Positions 51,313 through 59,877 are shown, numbered from the stretch's first letter. The stretch: 64,000 bases of DNA from an uncultured Prevotellaceae bacterium (GCA_900318915.1 ONMI01000003.1:1-64000), one strand, 5' to 3'. Made by a program: numbers and translations. The notes: generated by a model not told the origin, from the letters alone.

Positions 51313-51488
51313 AGTGTGTCTGTCTTTTTTATTGGGTTGAGCCCGCGGCGCGGGCCGCGGGGTGGTTGTGTTTGGGTGTAAAGGTAGCCTTTTTCTGCCG
51401 CTCTGCAAAAAGATAGACTGAAAAAAGTGGACTTGGGCGCCATAATTCGGAAACTTTCAGTACCTTTACCCGCAAAAAGACGACCAAA

Positions 51489-52628
51489 GTGAAAAACTGC
51501 AGATTTGTACTGTTACTGACAATAGCCCTGCTCATGCCGTGGAATGCTTCGGCACAGCGGCTCAACCGCAAAAAGGCCGCTCTCGTGGCCCAGGAGGTGC
51601 TCAAGGAGTGGAAAAACGAGACGGCTGCCCAATGGCGCGCCGTGTGGGACAGCCGCAACCTTACCATCGGCGGGCGCACCATGCCCTTCCATGTACAGCT
51701 GTTCGGCAGCCGTCCCGCCGACGGCTACAGCCTCTATATCTCGCTCCATGGCGGCGGCAACGCACCCTCTGAGCTCAATGACCAGCAGTGGGACAACCAG
51801 AAACGCCTCTACCGACCCGACCATGCCGTATACATCGCGCCCCGTGCGCCCTACGACGACTGGGACATGTGGTTCAAACCCGGACTCGACGACTTCTACC
51901 GCGCGCTTATACAGATGGCGGTGGCCTTCGAGGGGGTGAACCCCGACAAAGTGTATATCATGGGCTATTCGGCAGGCGGAGACGGTGTGTGGCGCATGGC
52001 ACCGCGCATGGCCGATGCGTGGGCGGCTGCCTCCATGATGGCCGGACATCCGGGCGACGTGAGGCTGGAGAACCTGCGCAACACGCCATTCATGATATGG
52101 TGCGGCGCGCTCGACAGCGCCTACAACCGCAACGAGGAAGACCGGCTGCGCGGACTGCAGATGGACTCGCTCCAGCAGACCGACCCGCAGGGCTATGTGC
52201 ACGAGACGCATATCGTGGAGGGAAAGGCGCACTGGATGGAACGCGTAGACACCATGGCGGTGGCCTGGATGGCGCAGTACACCCGCAATCCTTATCCGGA
52301 GAAGATAGTATGGCGGCAGGAGGAGGTGACGCATCCTTCTTTCTACTGGCTCTCGGCGCCTGAGAGCGAGGTGCGCCGTGGTATGACGGTACGGTTGGAG
52401 CGCAAGGGCAACGAGGTGGACATCGAGCAGTGCGACTACCCCTCGCTCACACTCTATTTCAACGACGAGATGTTGAATCTCGACAAGCCGGTCGTCGTAC
52501 GCTATCAGGGCCAGACGGTGTTCAAGGGCCGGCTGAACCGCAGCCGCAGCCTCATGGCCTCCACCCTGCGGCAGCGGGGCGATGCGCGCTATATGTTCTC
52601 CGCCTCCTACGAGTTTAGAAAAAATTAG
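51489..52628 (+). CDS. Secreted alpha/beta-hydrolase (esterase/PHB depolymerase-like)
   Basis: A 379-residue protein starting with GTG. It has a signal peptide (MKNCRFVLLLTIALLMPWNASA), an N-terminal helical part, the oxyanion segment LYISLHGGGNAPSE and the nucleophile elbow GYSAGGDGVW (Ser). A late His in EGKAHWME is the probable catalytic base. A small C-terminal beta-domain follows (MTVRLERKGNEVDIEQCDYP). It is probably an exported carbohydrate or polyester esterase; the substrate is unknown. A TACCTTTA near-box lies at 51461-51468. Monocistronic, convergent with the phosphatase-like gene. Confidence 0.82.
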   Translation: MKNCRFVLLLTIALLMPWNASAQRLNRKKAALVAQEVLKEWKNETAAQWRAVWDSRNLTIGGRTMPFHVQLFGSRPADGYSLYISLHGGGNAPSELNDQQWDNQKRLYRPDHAVYIAPRAPYDDWDMWFKPGLDDFYRALIQMAVAFEGVNPDKVYIMGYSAGGDGVWRMAPRMADAWAAASMMAGHPGDVRLENLRNTPFMIWCGALDSAYNRNEEDRLRGLQMDSLQQTDPQGYVHETHIVEGKAHWMERVDTMAVAWMAQYTRNPYPEKIVWRQEEVTHPSFYWLSAPESEVRRGMTVRLERKGNEVDIEQCDYPSLTLYFNDEMLNLDKPVVVRYQGQTVFKGRLNRSRSLMASTLRQRGDARYMFSASYEFRKN

Positions 52629-52651
52629 TGGCGAAGCCTTCCACTTCTTAA

Positions 52652-53737
52652 TTACTCCTCAATCACCGGAATCGGTTCGGGTTTCACTCCACCCGTGGGG
52701 GTGAAACCGATGCCGAGCAGTCGGGCCACCGTCATGGCAATCTGTTTGCTGTAGAAAGGTCCGTTGCCAGCCGTCTCTCCCAATGGCTTGATGCCGTTGC
52801 CGAAGGCCATGAACCAGGTGTACTCAGAACCGGGAGCCTGGCGTCCGTGGTCCACCCACTGGTCGCCGCTTCCGCGTCCGTGGTCTGTGGTCACGATGAA
52901 GGTGGTCTTGTCACGGTAGAAAGGGTCGTCTTGTGCCTGTTTCCACAAACGGCCGATGAAATCGTCATTGTGGTTGGCGGCCATGAGATAATGGTCATAG
53001 CGTCCGTGGTGGCCAAACTCGTCGGTCTCGTTGAATCCCACATAGAGCACTTTGGGCTTCAGTGTGCGCATGGCCTCGGCAGCATAGTGATAGGTGATGA
53101 GGTCGAGTGTGGCATCGCCCCACATGTCTACCATGTCGGCTTTCATCCCGTCGAGGAAGGCTTCCCGTTCTGAAGGTGTGTGGGCCGTTGTCTTACTGTA
53201 CTGGCCGGCCACTACGGGCAGTCCGCTGCGGCTCATGTTGAGAATGTAGGCCACGGTGCCCCAACTGGCGAAAGCCATCACACGGCCCTGATAGCGCGGG
53301 TCGCGGTTGGCCGCTTCGAGCACGCTTATGTTGGGGTTCGGAATCTCGTCGTTGCTGGTTATGCGCGCATCGTCGGCCACACCGCAGAGAATCTCTGAGT
53401 AGCCGGGGTAGGAGAAGTGGTACTGGTTGCTCACCGACATGAGACTGTTCTGCCGACGGTTGCCGATGATGGTTCCATGCTGCCGCACGAATCCCCAGGT
53501 GAAAGGCATGAGCGCCATGCGTCTTTCTTCCTGTGTGTCGCGTACATACAGCTTGCCGATGCCTTCGGGATTGACGGCATACTTGCGGTTGTTCACATAG
53601 GCTGTGTCGGCACCGTCGAAAAGTTCTTGCCACCGCAGTCCGTCGAGCATGATGATGACCACACGCCGGTCATGGTCTTGTGCCATACTGAAAACGAATG
53701 ACAACGTTGCAAGCAGGGTAAGGAAAAACTTTTTCAT
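52652..53737 (-). CDS. Exported alkaline phosphatase/phosphodiesterase-superfamily protein
   Basis: A 361-residue protein. The signal peptide (MKKFFLTLLATLSFVFSMA) is followed by the metal-binding start VVIIMLDGLRWQELF (Asp), YPGYSEILCG with the probable nucleophile Ser/Thr region, FNETDEFGHHGRYDHY (Asp/His ligands) and IVTTDHGRGSG (Asp-His). This is the pattern of the type I phosphodiesterase/nucleotide pyrophosphatase and phosphopentomutase-like group. It is probably periplasmic; the substrate is not known. A strong hairpin terminator for the gene on its 5' side lies at 53821-53864. Confidence 0.82.
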   Translation of the reverse strand: MKKFFLTLLATLSFVFSMAQDHDRRVVIIMLDGLRWQELFDGADTAYVNNRKYAVNPEGIGKLYVRDTQEERRMALMPFTWGFVRQHGTIIGNRRQNSLMSVSNQYHFSYPGYSEILCGVADDARITSNDEIPNPNISVLEAANRDPRYQGRVMAFASWGTVAYILNMSRSGLPVVAGQYSKTTAHTPSEREAFLDGMKADMVDMWGDATLDLITYHYAAEAMRTLKPKVLYVGFNETDEFGHHGRYDHYLMAANHNDDFIGRLWKQAQDDPFYRDKTTFIVTTDHGRGSGDQWVDHGRQAPGSEYTWFMAFGNGIKPLGETAGNGPFYSKQIAMTVARLLGIGFTPTGGVKPEPIPVIEE

Positions 53738-53820
53738 GGTTGATGGGGCTTTGGGATATTACATTGTCGTAATGCACATTGCATGGGGCAAAGGTCTGAA
53801 AAATTTGGGATATTTCCAAA

Positions 53821-53864
53821 TTATACGTAAAGAGGCTGCCCCATGGCAGCCTCTTTACGTATAA
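53821..53864. terminator. Perfect 20-bp hairpin terminator
   Basis: TTATACGTAAAGAGGCTGCC and its exact complement flank the loop CCAT. It lies 14 nt after the stop of the small secreted protein gene (minus strand) and upstream of the phosphatase-like gene. Confidence 0.75.
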
Positions 53865-53877
53865 TGGACAGCGTGTG

Positions 53878-54225
53878 TCAGAGTTTCTTGACCGTAAATT
53901 TCCTGGTGTTGATTTGGAATCTGCCGAACGAGGAGTCCACCACATAGGTGTCGCCGTTCTGCGACTCGGGCTTTATGTACATGCCCTTGTAGCTCACACT
54001 GCCGTCTTTCTCCTTCTTCAGGGTGTAACGGCCGAAGGGAGTTGCCACCACATACTTGTCGGAGGTCTCCTCCACCACACCGTAGGAGGTGCCGCTGGGG
54101 GCATCGGCCACGCGCTCTATGGCCTGCTTCATCTGCTTGTTCACATCACCGCGGCGGGTGCTCTGTGCAAAACCGTTGATACTCACACCCAGTGCCAGCA
54201 TCAGCATCATCATCATTTTTCTCAT
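53878..54225 (-). CDS. Small secreted protein (115 aa)
   Basis: A 115-residue protein with signal peptide MRKMMMMLMLALGVSINGFA. The mature part is about 95 residues: a short helix (VNKQMKQAIERVADAP), then beta-strands with repeated FGRY/FGRF motifs (VVATPFGRYTLKK, VVDSSFGRFQINT). No family is recognised. It is divergent from the beta-flower protein gene. Confidence 0.7.
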   Translation of the reverse strand: MRKMMMMLMLALGVSINGFAQSTRRGDVNKQMKQAIERVADAPSGTSYGVVEETSDKYVVATPFGRYTLKKEKDGSVSYKGMYIKPESQNGDTYVVDSSFGRFQINTRKFTVKKL

Positions 54226-54352
54226 CTTCTCTGTTGTTTGAAAATTAAACTAATTGGTTGTCGTTCGCTGTATCTTTATACCCTTTGAAGGAAAAGGTAA
54301 ACAGCGGGATGTTTTTTGCCGTGAAAAAACTTGGCGGTTCAATGAAAAAATG

Positions 54353-54360
54353 TATATTTG
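54353..54360 (+). promoter_or_regulatory. -7 promoter box for the beta-flower gene
   Basis: TATATTTG fits TAnnTTTG; the predicted leader is about 30 nt. Confidence 0.55.
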
Positions 54361-54393
54361 CGGCAAGATAGTAACCCGCAAAAATAAACAACC

Positions 54394-54843
54394 ATGGAGA
54401 AAATGAAAACTTACCAATCGTTCCGGCATTTCTGCCTGCTATGCCTGCTTATGTTGCCTATGCTTCTCGTATCGAGCGTGTGCGGTGCACAGACCGTACG
54501 CAACAGCAACTACTCTACCGTGGGACATATAGACAGCGACGGCACCGTGCGCGACGGCAACTACAGCCGGCTGGGCAAGATTGACAGCGACGGCACCGTG
54601 CGCAATGCCAACTACAGCACCATCGGCCACATAGAGAAAGACGGCACCGTGCGCGACGGCAGCTATCGAACCATAGGCCACATAGAGAAAGACGGCACCG
54701 TGCGCGACGGCAACTACCGCACCATCGGTCATGTGGAGCGCGACGGCACCGTGCGCGACGGCAACTACCGTACTATCGGGCACATGAAGGATGTGCCTTC
54801 TACCTATGCGGCGGCCTTGTTCTTCTTCTTCGGCCTGCTGTGA
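54394..54843 (+). CDS. Secreted 17-residue-repeat protein (5-fold beta-flower type)
   Basis: A 149-residue protein. A signal peptide (to about CGAQ, residue 33) is followed by six tandem 17-residue units of the form TVRDGNYRTIGHIEKDG (residues 34-135; 51-bp DNA units at 54493-54798), then a hydrophobic C-terminal stretch (AAALFFFFGLL). Units 3-6 are nearly identical, so unit number is likely to vary between strains. The repeat matches, as I remember it, the Bacteroidota family called 5-fold beta-flower protein. The function is unknown. A terminator follows. Confidence 0.75.
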   Translation: MEKMKTYQSFRHFCLLCLLMLPMLLVSSVCGAQTVRNSNYSTVGHIDSDGTVRDGNYSRLGKIDSDGTVRNANYSTIGHIEKDGTVRDGSYRTIGHIEKDGTVRDGNYRTIGHVERDGTVRDGNYRTIGHMKDVPSTYAAALFFFFGLL

Positions 54844-54874
54844 TGAGCACATTTGTCAGGGCGGCATTATAGAA

Positions 54875-54908
54875 AATGAGGTGGACACTGCAATGTGCCC
54901 ACCTCATT
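54875..54908 (+). terminator. Intrinsic terminator after the beta-flower gene
   Basis: AATGAGGTGG / CCACCTCATT form a 10-bp stem with an inner ACA/TGT extension, followed by GTTTTTA. Confidence 0.75.
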
Positions 54909-54931
54909 GTTTTTAGTGCGAAAATAAAGGC

Positions 54932-56089
54932 TTACTTCAGCATGTACTTCTGGCCGTTGACCACATAGACACCTCTCAGACCGTCGAGGCTCTTGGCCTG
55001 GCTGCGGACCAGACGACCGTCGATGGTGTAGATGTCCACGGGCTGACCGTCGGCCGAAATCTGGCGGATGTCGGTGGTGATGGTGATGACGGCGGTGGCG
55101 GGCAGCGACTCTACACCGTTGGTGTAGACGGCTGTCACGTCGAAGGCCATGCGCTTGCCGTCTACCAGCTTGTCGGCAGCCACGGTGTAGGTGGTCACGT
55201 CACCAGCTACTGAGCCTACCAGCTCACCCTGGAAGTAAATGTTGAACGAGGCCAGTTCAGCACCCTGACCCTGATAGGTGATGTCGTCGAGCATCATACC
55301 CCAGATGTCGGGAGAGGTGTGGCGGATGGCAAAGTACTGGGTGCCCTCGGACAGGTCGATGGTCACCTCTTCCCACTCTGTGGTGGAGCAGGTCTTGGCG
55401 GCCACCAGCTCGAAGCTCTCAATGGCATTGTCGGTAGAGGAGGCCTGCACCTCGTAGCTCTCGTCGCCATACATAGAGACAAGCGACCTTACATAGAACG
55501 AGATGGTCAGGGCAGTGCCGCTCACCTGGGGCGATATGAGCCAGTGGTCGGCGGCGGGGACGCTGCCCTTCGGCTGCGAGGGACACATGGAGATAAGGTA
55601 TTGCGAACCGGTGTGGGCGCCGTAGTCTTCCGATATGTCGCGGCCCAGGGTCTCAGAACTCGGATTCATCACCACCCAGGCTGAGGCATAACCCAGATCG
55701 GGCACTACCACTGAGCCGGGGAATCCGTACACGTGCTGGCCGTTGCCGTCGTAGAGGGTCCACTCGCCGAATGCGCCATAGCGCTGGTCGTCGTTCACGC
55801 CGCCGGCACTGAACTCGGGGAATGTCTCAGCATCCTCGAAACTCTCGAACACTTCCGAGCCGGAGGCTTCGGGAGCAACCCAGTTCAGCTCTACGCCGTT
55901 CTCAAATTCCTGTGCGGTCAGGTTGGTGGGGGCGCTGCCAGAGGGGGCAACCACGCTGATGAGGGCCTCGGCCTTGTTGTCCTCGGGCTTCTTCTCGTCG
56001 GCAATGCTTACCTCGGCGGTGAGCACCACGTCGCCCAGCTGGTCGAAGATAGAGGTGGCGAATTCTGTCTCAACAGTATTGAGGCCTTT
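54932..56089 (-). pseudogene. 5'-truncated secreted multidomain protein (paralogue of the 22.5-27 kb protein)
   Basis: An open frame of 385 codons on the minus strand with no signal peptide. It reads in frame back to 56089 (KGLNTVETEFATSIFDQLGD, typical mid-protein CARDB-like sequence) and stops at TAA 56090-56092, within 2 bp of the 53-bp direct repeat. Internal starts exist (GTG near 56029). Content: the end of a CARDB-like module, a Fn3-like core, a jelly-roll module (WGMMLDDITYQGQGAELASF) and the shared C-terminal tail (IYTIDGRLVRS...GVYVVNGQKYMLK). It looks like the 3' part of a gene like the one at 22522-27000, cut by a rearrangement. No promoter is visible. Confidence 0.7.
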
Positions 56090-56091
56090 TT

Positions 56092-56144
56092 AATCGTTAT
56101 TGACTGTCAATGACTTACATAATTACAAAAGGGTTCCATATGGA
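56092..56144 (+). repeat. 53-bp direct repeat, copy 1
   Basis: It starts AATCGTTATTGACTGTCAAT and matches 57901-57953 at 47 of 53 positions, in the same orientation. It directly abuts the broken 5' end of the secreted-protein fragment. Downstream, at 56183-56195, GGGTGTATGGAAT also matches 58406-58418 inside the DUF3853 part of the ORF at 57949, so this copy may be an internally deleted relic of that gene. Confidence 0.75.
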
Positions 56145-56201
56145 TGGACTTGAATTTTTCGGGAATAATATTGGAGTCGCGAGGGTGTATGGAATGCATT
56201 T

Positions 56202-56240
56202 TTCGAAAAAATGATTATTGTGAACCGTCCTCGATGATCA
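56202..56240. repeat. Dispersed hairpin element, second copy
   Basis: It matches 2233-2270 at 33 of 38 positions with one gap (core GAACCGTCC, then CGATGATCA). It overlaps the palindrome GATGATCATC and nearby TGATTAT / ATAATCA arms. It lies about 70 nt downstream of the stop of the minus-strand gene at 56308. Confidence 0.5.
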
Positions 56241-56307
56241 TCCCCGATAATCATAAGATGGCTCAAAACGTATCAAATTCCCCGTCCCCTTTGATAGACT
56301 GATTTTG

Positions 56308-57399
56308 CTATTTTCCCTGGCCTTTCTTCAACCCCTTGATGACCTGCAACTGCTCGGAAGAGAGGTCTGGAATGTTGTGGTTTCGCTCGTACTCTTGGAG
56401 TTCGGTGAGTGTCATGTCACAGGAATGCCCCTCGTTCAGTTCCTTACTACGAGCCTTGTATTCGTCCTCATCCATATAACTATGGCCGGTGGTGTAAATG
56501 TAGTAGATTTTTATTTCACGGCCCTTATCAGTGTCCCGCTCCCATTGGTTCATGGTCATCACTTGACGGGTGATGTCAGGGGTGTCCTCTTCATCATCCA
56601 ACTTAAAGATAGAAACGTATTTGTATTGATAGTTTACTTCCTGGTCTTTCTTCAACTGTTTCTCCCTACCGTGCACCTCGTCTGCGTACATCTGCACCCG
56701 TGACGCATCAATCGTCGTACTGCTCAGATTGCCTGAGTGAATGACCTGTCCTACCACCTCATTCGTGGGAATCTCAACACGCCAGCGGTTGGGGCCGTCA
56801 CTCACCATTGTGAAGCGATACTCTTCCTGTGCCCTTTTGAGCTTATGCCATTTCTCAAATGGTTGCTTATAGGTATTCTTTATCGAATTTTCCACTTGAT
56901 TCTCCATGCCTGAGCCATGCCAACCTGGGGCCTTGTTGGCAAAGGCGCCACGGGATGAGACGAAGCGTATCTTGGCCTTATAGTTGTTCTTGACCTCATA
57001 GGCCACTGGCACGATGCCTCCACCGTAGGCTCGGAGCGAGTCGCCGATGTAGAAAAAGGCGCGGTAGTAGTATTCCGTGTAGAGATAGGGCTTGGGCTTG
57101 ACGACGACCTCTGCCAGTCCGTAATCCACACTCTCCATCGTGACACGTCCGTCGGTCAGCGATGCAACGCTGACCAATTGAGGCTTATAAGCCAAGTGTG
57201 TCAGGGCCACCTTCGCCGCTCCCTTCACATTGGCCAATGTACCATTGATGTCTGTAGTACCTATAAGCACGCCGTCTTCGGTCAATACACTTACCAACGG
57301 AATAGCATTGCCATCCGAGTCCAAGACCTGTATCTTCTGCGCATGTGCGCTGATGGACATCATTAAGGTAACAAAGACCATAGCTATTGTCCTTTTCAT
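56308..57399 (-). CDS. Exported protein with carboxypeptidase regulatory-like N-terminal domain
   Basis: A 363-residue protein. The signal peptide (MKRTIAMVFVTLMMSISAHA) is followed by a beta-sandwich domain of the CarboxypepD_reg/SusC-N type (KIQVLDSDGNAIPLVSVLTE, then GTTDINGTLANVKG). A roughly 280-residue region of unknown fold rich in Tyr, Arg and Lys follows (YLYTEYYYRAFFYIGDSLRA). There is no TonB plug or barrel. An alternative start MDKNQSISMKRT at 57423 exists; a 24-bp tandem duplication (CTGATAGATTGATTTTTG-type, 57400-57443) created the NQSI repeat around it. Promoter box at 57542-57549. It lies between the two 53-bp direct repeats. Confidence 0.72.
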   Translation of the reverse strand: MKRTIAMVFVTLMMSISAHAQKIQVLDSDGNAIPLVSVLTEDGVLIGTTDINGTLANVKGAAKVALTHLAYKPQLVSVASLTDGRVTMESVDYGLAEVVVKPKPYLYTEYYYRAFFYIGDSLRAYGGGIVPVAYEVKNNYKAKIRFVSSRGAFANKAPGWHGSGMENQVENSIKNTYKQPFEKWHKLKRAQEEYRFTMVSDGPNRWRVEIPTNEVVGQVIHSGNLSSTTIDASRVQMYADEVHGREKQLKKDQEVNYQYKYVSIFKLDDEEDTPDITRQVMTMNQWERDTDKGREIKIYYIYTTGHSYMDEDEYKARSKELNEGHSCDMTLTELQEYERNHNIPDLSSEQLQVIKGLKKGQGK

Positions 57400-57423
57400 A
57401 CTGATAGATTGATTTTTGTCCAT

Positions 57424-57948
57424 AATGATAGATTGATTTTTGGTTTCAAAATGATTGGTAAATTTTATTTTTATCATCGCTGGTTTCTTGATTGTAGAAT
57501 GGACATGTACACAAGAGTGCGTTTCTTGCTGAATCCCGTTGCAAATATACATTTTTTTTTTAATGCAACGACTTTCTTTCATTTATATGGTAAATCAAAG
57601 TCTCTTTATTCCGATTTGCAGCGGATTGTGTGCAAGTGAGGTTAATTTGACACAAGAATCACACTATCGATTAGCCCGCATTGTCGGTTAAACATTCTTA
57701 ACCAAATCTTAAACTTTGTTGCCCTTCGACCGATTAATGATTGTCAAAAATTCAACAAAGCGACAACAGAGAATCCATTATCGGGTAATAAAAAGTTATA
57801 CTTCGTATGAAAACAGGCTGCACCTCAGGAAAGAAAAACTTCGTTTTTACTTTCCATTTGGTTTGCACTGTTTTTGTACCGTTTAAAATGGAATATTTTC
57901 AATCGTCATTGACTGTCAGAGACTTACATAATTACAAAGGAGTTCCAG
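57424..57948. other. AT-rich gap between the direct repeats' inner gene and the chimeric ORF
   Basis: No gene is supported. It contains the minus-strand promoter box TATATTTG (57542-57549), a CTTTGTTG / CAACAAAG pair, and the second 53-bp direct repeat at its right end. Confidence 0.5.
57542..57549 (-). promoter_or_regulatory. -7 promoter box for the carboxypeptidase-regulatory-domain gene
   Basis: TATATTTG on the minus strand fits TAnnTTTG; the predicted leader is about 140 nt. Confidence 0.5.
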
Positions 57949-57953
57949 ATGGA
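57901..57953 (+). repeat. 53-bp direct repeat, copy 2
   Basis: It matches 56092-56144 at 47 of 53 positions. Here it supplies the upstream region and ATG (57949) of the chimeric ORF. Confidence 0.75.
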
Positions 57954-58581
57954 ACTGTTCAGGCTGGAGATGAGAAAAAAGTTCGGGGTGGTCGTCAACT
58001 ACAACTATGACAAGACAGGAGTGCCCAACGGCTTCATCGTAATCGACCCACAATCGAAATCCGTATGGAAAGGTGAGGAACTGGGAGGATTCATCCGTGC
58101 CTCGCCCCCGTATTTGTCGCAAGGGGTGTTTGTCATGAACGTGGAGAGCATCGGTGGCCGTGCGCCAAGGTATGCCGTACGTGAATTGGACAAGAATGAT
58201 GTCGCAGCCTACAAGAATGGGGAAATGCTGCTTGAAGAACTGGTGCTGAAATTTAACTCTAAAGCAATGGACAAAAAATGTTCCAATTTGGATACGCCTC
58301 TTTGGCAATTATCAACCGGAGAGTTCTTGCAGCTCCTGAAAGACTGCCTGAATGAGAAATCGTCTAAGAATAACAATACAGTCGCTACGAAAGTGGAAGA
58401 GCACTGGGTGTATGGAATCGACGGCATCGCCAAGATTTTCAACTGCTCCCGTGGCACCGCCATGAACATCAAGAAATCTGGAATAATCAACCCGGTCATC
58501 AAGCAGGTCGGCAGAAAGATCGTCGTCGATGTCCAACAGGCTCTTGAACTGGCAGGAAAGAAAGGAGGCAGAAATGGATGA
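57949..58581 (+). CDS. Chimeric mobile-element ORF: mobilisation-protein-like fragment plus DUF3853
   Basis: A 210-residue ORF with two parts. Residues 1-60 (LEMRKKFGVVVNYNYDKTGV, NGFIVIDPQSKSVWKGEELG) resemble the end region of Bacteroidota relaxase/mobilisation proteins. Residues 107-210 look like a complete DUF3853 protein: LWQLSTGEFLQLLKD, then the HTH-like WVYGIDGIAKIFNCSRGTAM and GRKIVVDVQQALELAGKK. DUF3853 proteins are small putative excisionase-like DNA binders on integrative elements. An internal ATG at 58267 would give DUF3853 alone. A fusion by deletion is the likely origin. It ends 250 bp from the ssrA 3' end, a common integration site. Low GC. Family links are from memory. Confidence 0.6.
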   Translation: MELFRLEMRKKFGVVVNYNYDKTGVPNGFIVIDPQSKSVWKGEELGGFIRASPPYLSQGVFVMNVESIGGRAPRYAVRELDKNDVAAYKNGEMLLEELVLKFNSKAMDKKCSNLDTPLWQLSTGEFLQLLKDCLNEKSSKNNNTVATKVEEHWVYGIDGIAKIFNCSRGTAMNIKKSGIINPVIKQVGRKIVVDVQQALELAGKKGGRNG

Positions 58582-58710
58582 GCAGGTTCAAGATGTTATA
58601 ATTGGAATCCTCCACTTATACAGGCAGATTTACCGTTTGATGTGCCAAATGAAGATGAAGTATGCCCATTTTAAGTGACACATCCATATTTGGGAATCAC
58701 TACAAAAAAA

Positions 58711-58751
58711 CAATAGGGAAATGAAGAGTTATAAATCTTCTTTCCCTATTG
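58711..58751 (+). terminator. Intrinsic terminator between the DUF3853 ORF and ssrA
   Basis: CAATAGGGAAA / TTTCCCTATTG with inner GAAGA / TCTTC arms, followed by TTTTTGTTT. Confidence 0.75.
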
Positions 58752-58831
58752 TTTTTGTTTCTCCATCCCTGATTTTTTGGGGGTAGTTTTGGGGGTAAAC
58801 CTTGCAAACTACTGTAAATCAGTATAAGTTG

Positions 58832-59228
58832 TGGAGCTGGTGGGATTCGAACCCACGTCCAAACGAGGAAACCATACGCTTTCTACATGCTTATTCCAGA
58901 CTTTGATTTTCGTGCTACGGCAAGACCTGGACCACCAACCGGAGCCTTATCTCCTAAAATTTCACCACCCTTGCGGAGCCAAGAATGACTATTTCCGATT
59001 TGCCTGCGCCGCTTTGCCCATAAGATTCGGAACTACATCCATGGAGCGACGTCTCGTTCTCCTACCTTGTAAGAGAATTAAGCCGGTAATCTACTGTACT
59101 TCGATTAGGCAGCGAGAGCATACTCATTGTTGCCAATTAATTGTCGACCGAATGGATTATGGAGTATACAGCCGTCACTCCGCATGCTTACGTACCATCT
59201 CAACCCGCTGTCAAATCCAGTCAACCCC
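58832..59228 (-). ncRNA. ssrA: Transfer-messenger RNA (tmRNA)
   Basis: A 397-nt one-piece tmRNA on the minus strand. The 5' end GGGGTTG pairs with the 3' CAGCTCC (one G-T and one T-G wobble) to make the acceptor stem. The T-arm GTGGGTTCGAATCCCAC is intact, and the discriminator A at 58832 is followed by CAAC, so CCA is not encoded. The tag frame (59134 to 59105) reads GNNEYALAA-stop, giving the AGNNEYALAA degradation tag with the Ala from the tRNA part. It rescues stalled ribosomes and marks the product for proteolysis. Promoter box TATATTTG at 59259-59266. The plus-strand frame across it is not a protein gene. Confidence 0.95.
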
Positions 59229-59258
59229 AGATTGTGGTGGCTTTTCGTAAAACCACTG

Positions 59259-59266
59259 CAAATATA
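59259..59266 (-). promoter_or_regulatory. -7 promoter box for ssrA
   Basis: TATATTTG on the minus strand fits TAnnTTTG, about 27 nt upstream of the mature tmRNA 5' end. Confidence 0.6.
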
Positions 59267-59464
59267 CGGCTTCCTAATTATATACTCCGTATAAAATATG
59301 GGTAATTAACTTTTTTTAATTGTTTCTTTGCGTTTCTGCGAGGGGAAAAGTAGTCCATCCGATGGAAAAGCGCTGATTCGTGAGAAAAATCGAGGTAGAA
59401 TAGGCGTATTTTAATTTGCAAATGAATTGTTTTCGCTTTTTTTTGCATATTCAGAGGAATTTCC

Positions 59465-59472
59465 TATCTTTG
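59465..59472 (+). promoter_or_regulatory. -7 promoter box for the small membrane protein gene
   Basis: TATCTTTG fits TAnnTTTG; the predicted leader is about 87 nt. The 59267-59464 stretch shows no gene. Confidence 0.55.
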
Positions 59473-59562
59473 CACCGTGTAAGGTGTGATACAAGGATTT
59501 TCTAACAATATGGCATGCCTTCTGACTAATAAATATCGTTCGTTTCAGTTTGATTGAATATC

Positions 59563-59877
59563 ATGAATTTAAAAAGACTGACTTCTTTGTTTGTCCTTGC
59601 TCTCCTTGCCCGTATGGCATGGGGACAGGACGATACTGTCCCTGAAGACAAAATTATCAACACTTCTGTTTCCGACGACAATCTGATGATTATCATCATT
59701 GCGATTATCATCATTCTGTTTGTCAGTGTGCTTGTCAGGGCTATTATAAAATACTTCCAAAAGAGGGCCAAAGAGCGCAGAAGGGCCATACGCCGCAGGC
59801 ACTACCATGAGGCGCGCGACCGCTACTACCGCCATCATCCCGAGGAACTGGCCAAGAAACAGCAGTCGCAAGACTGA
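59563..59877 (+). CDS. Small single-pass membrane protein (104 aa)
   Basis: A 104-residue protein. The signal peptide (MNLKRLTSLFVLALLARMAWG) is followed by a short acidic linker, one strongly hydrophobic helix (LMIIIIAIIIILFVSVLV, about 40-60) and a very basic cytosolic tail (RRRAIRRRHYHEARDRYYRH). No family is recognised. The ATG at 59563 is preferred over a TTG three codons upstream. The lipoprotein gene follows after 78 bp on the same strand and may be co-transcribed. Confidence 0.72.
   Translation: MNLKRLTSLFVLALLARMAWGQDDTVPEDKIINTSVSDDNLMIIIIAIIIILFVSVLVRAIIKYFQKRAKERRRAIRRRHYHEARDRYYRHHPEELAKKQQSQD

Noticed and set aside
54493..54798. CRISPR-like 51-bp repeats
   Set aside because: The units are in frame and code for a regular 17-residue protein repeat after a signal peptide.
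57807..58010. 67-codon ORF starting MKTGCTSGKK
   Set aside because: Overlaps the chimeric ORF out of frame and has no family resemblance; only the 53-bp repeat makes it look coding.
58831..59250. 139-codon plus-strand ORF starting MELVGFEPTSKRGN
   Set aside because: It is the complement of tmRNA; the start is the reverse of the T-arm. A common annotation error.
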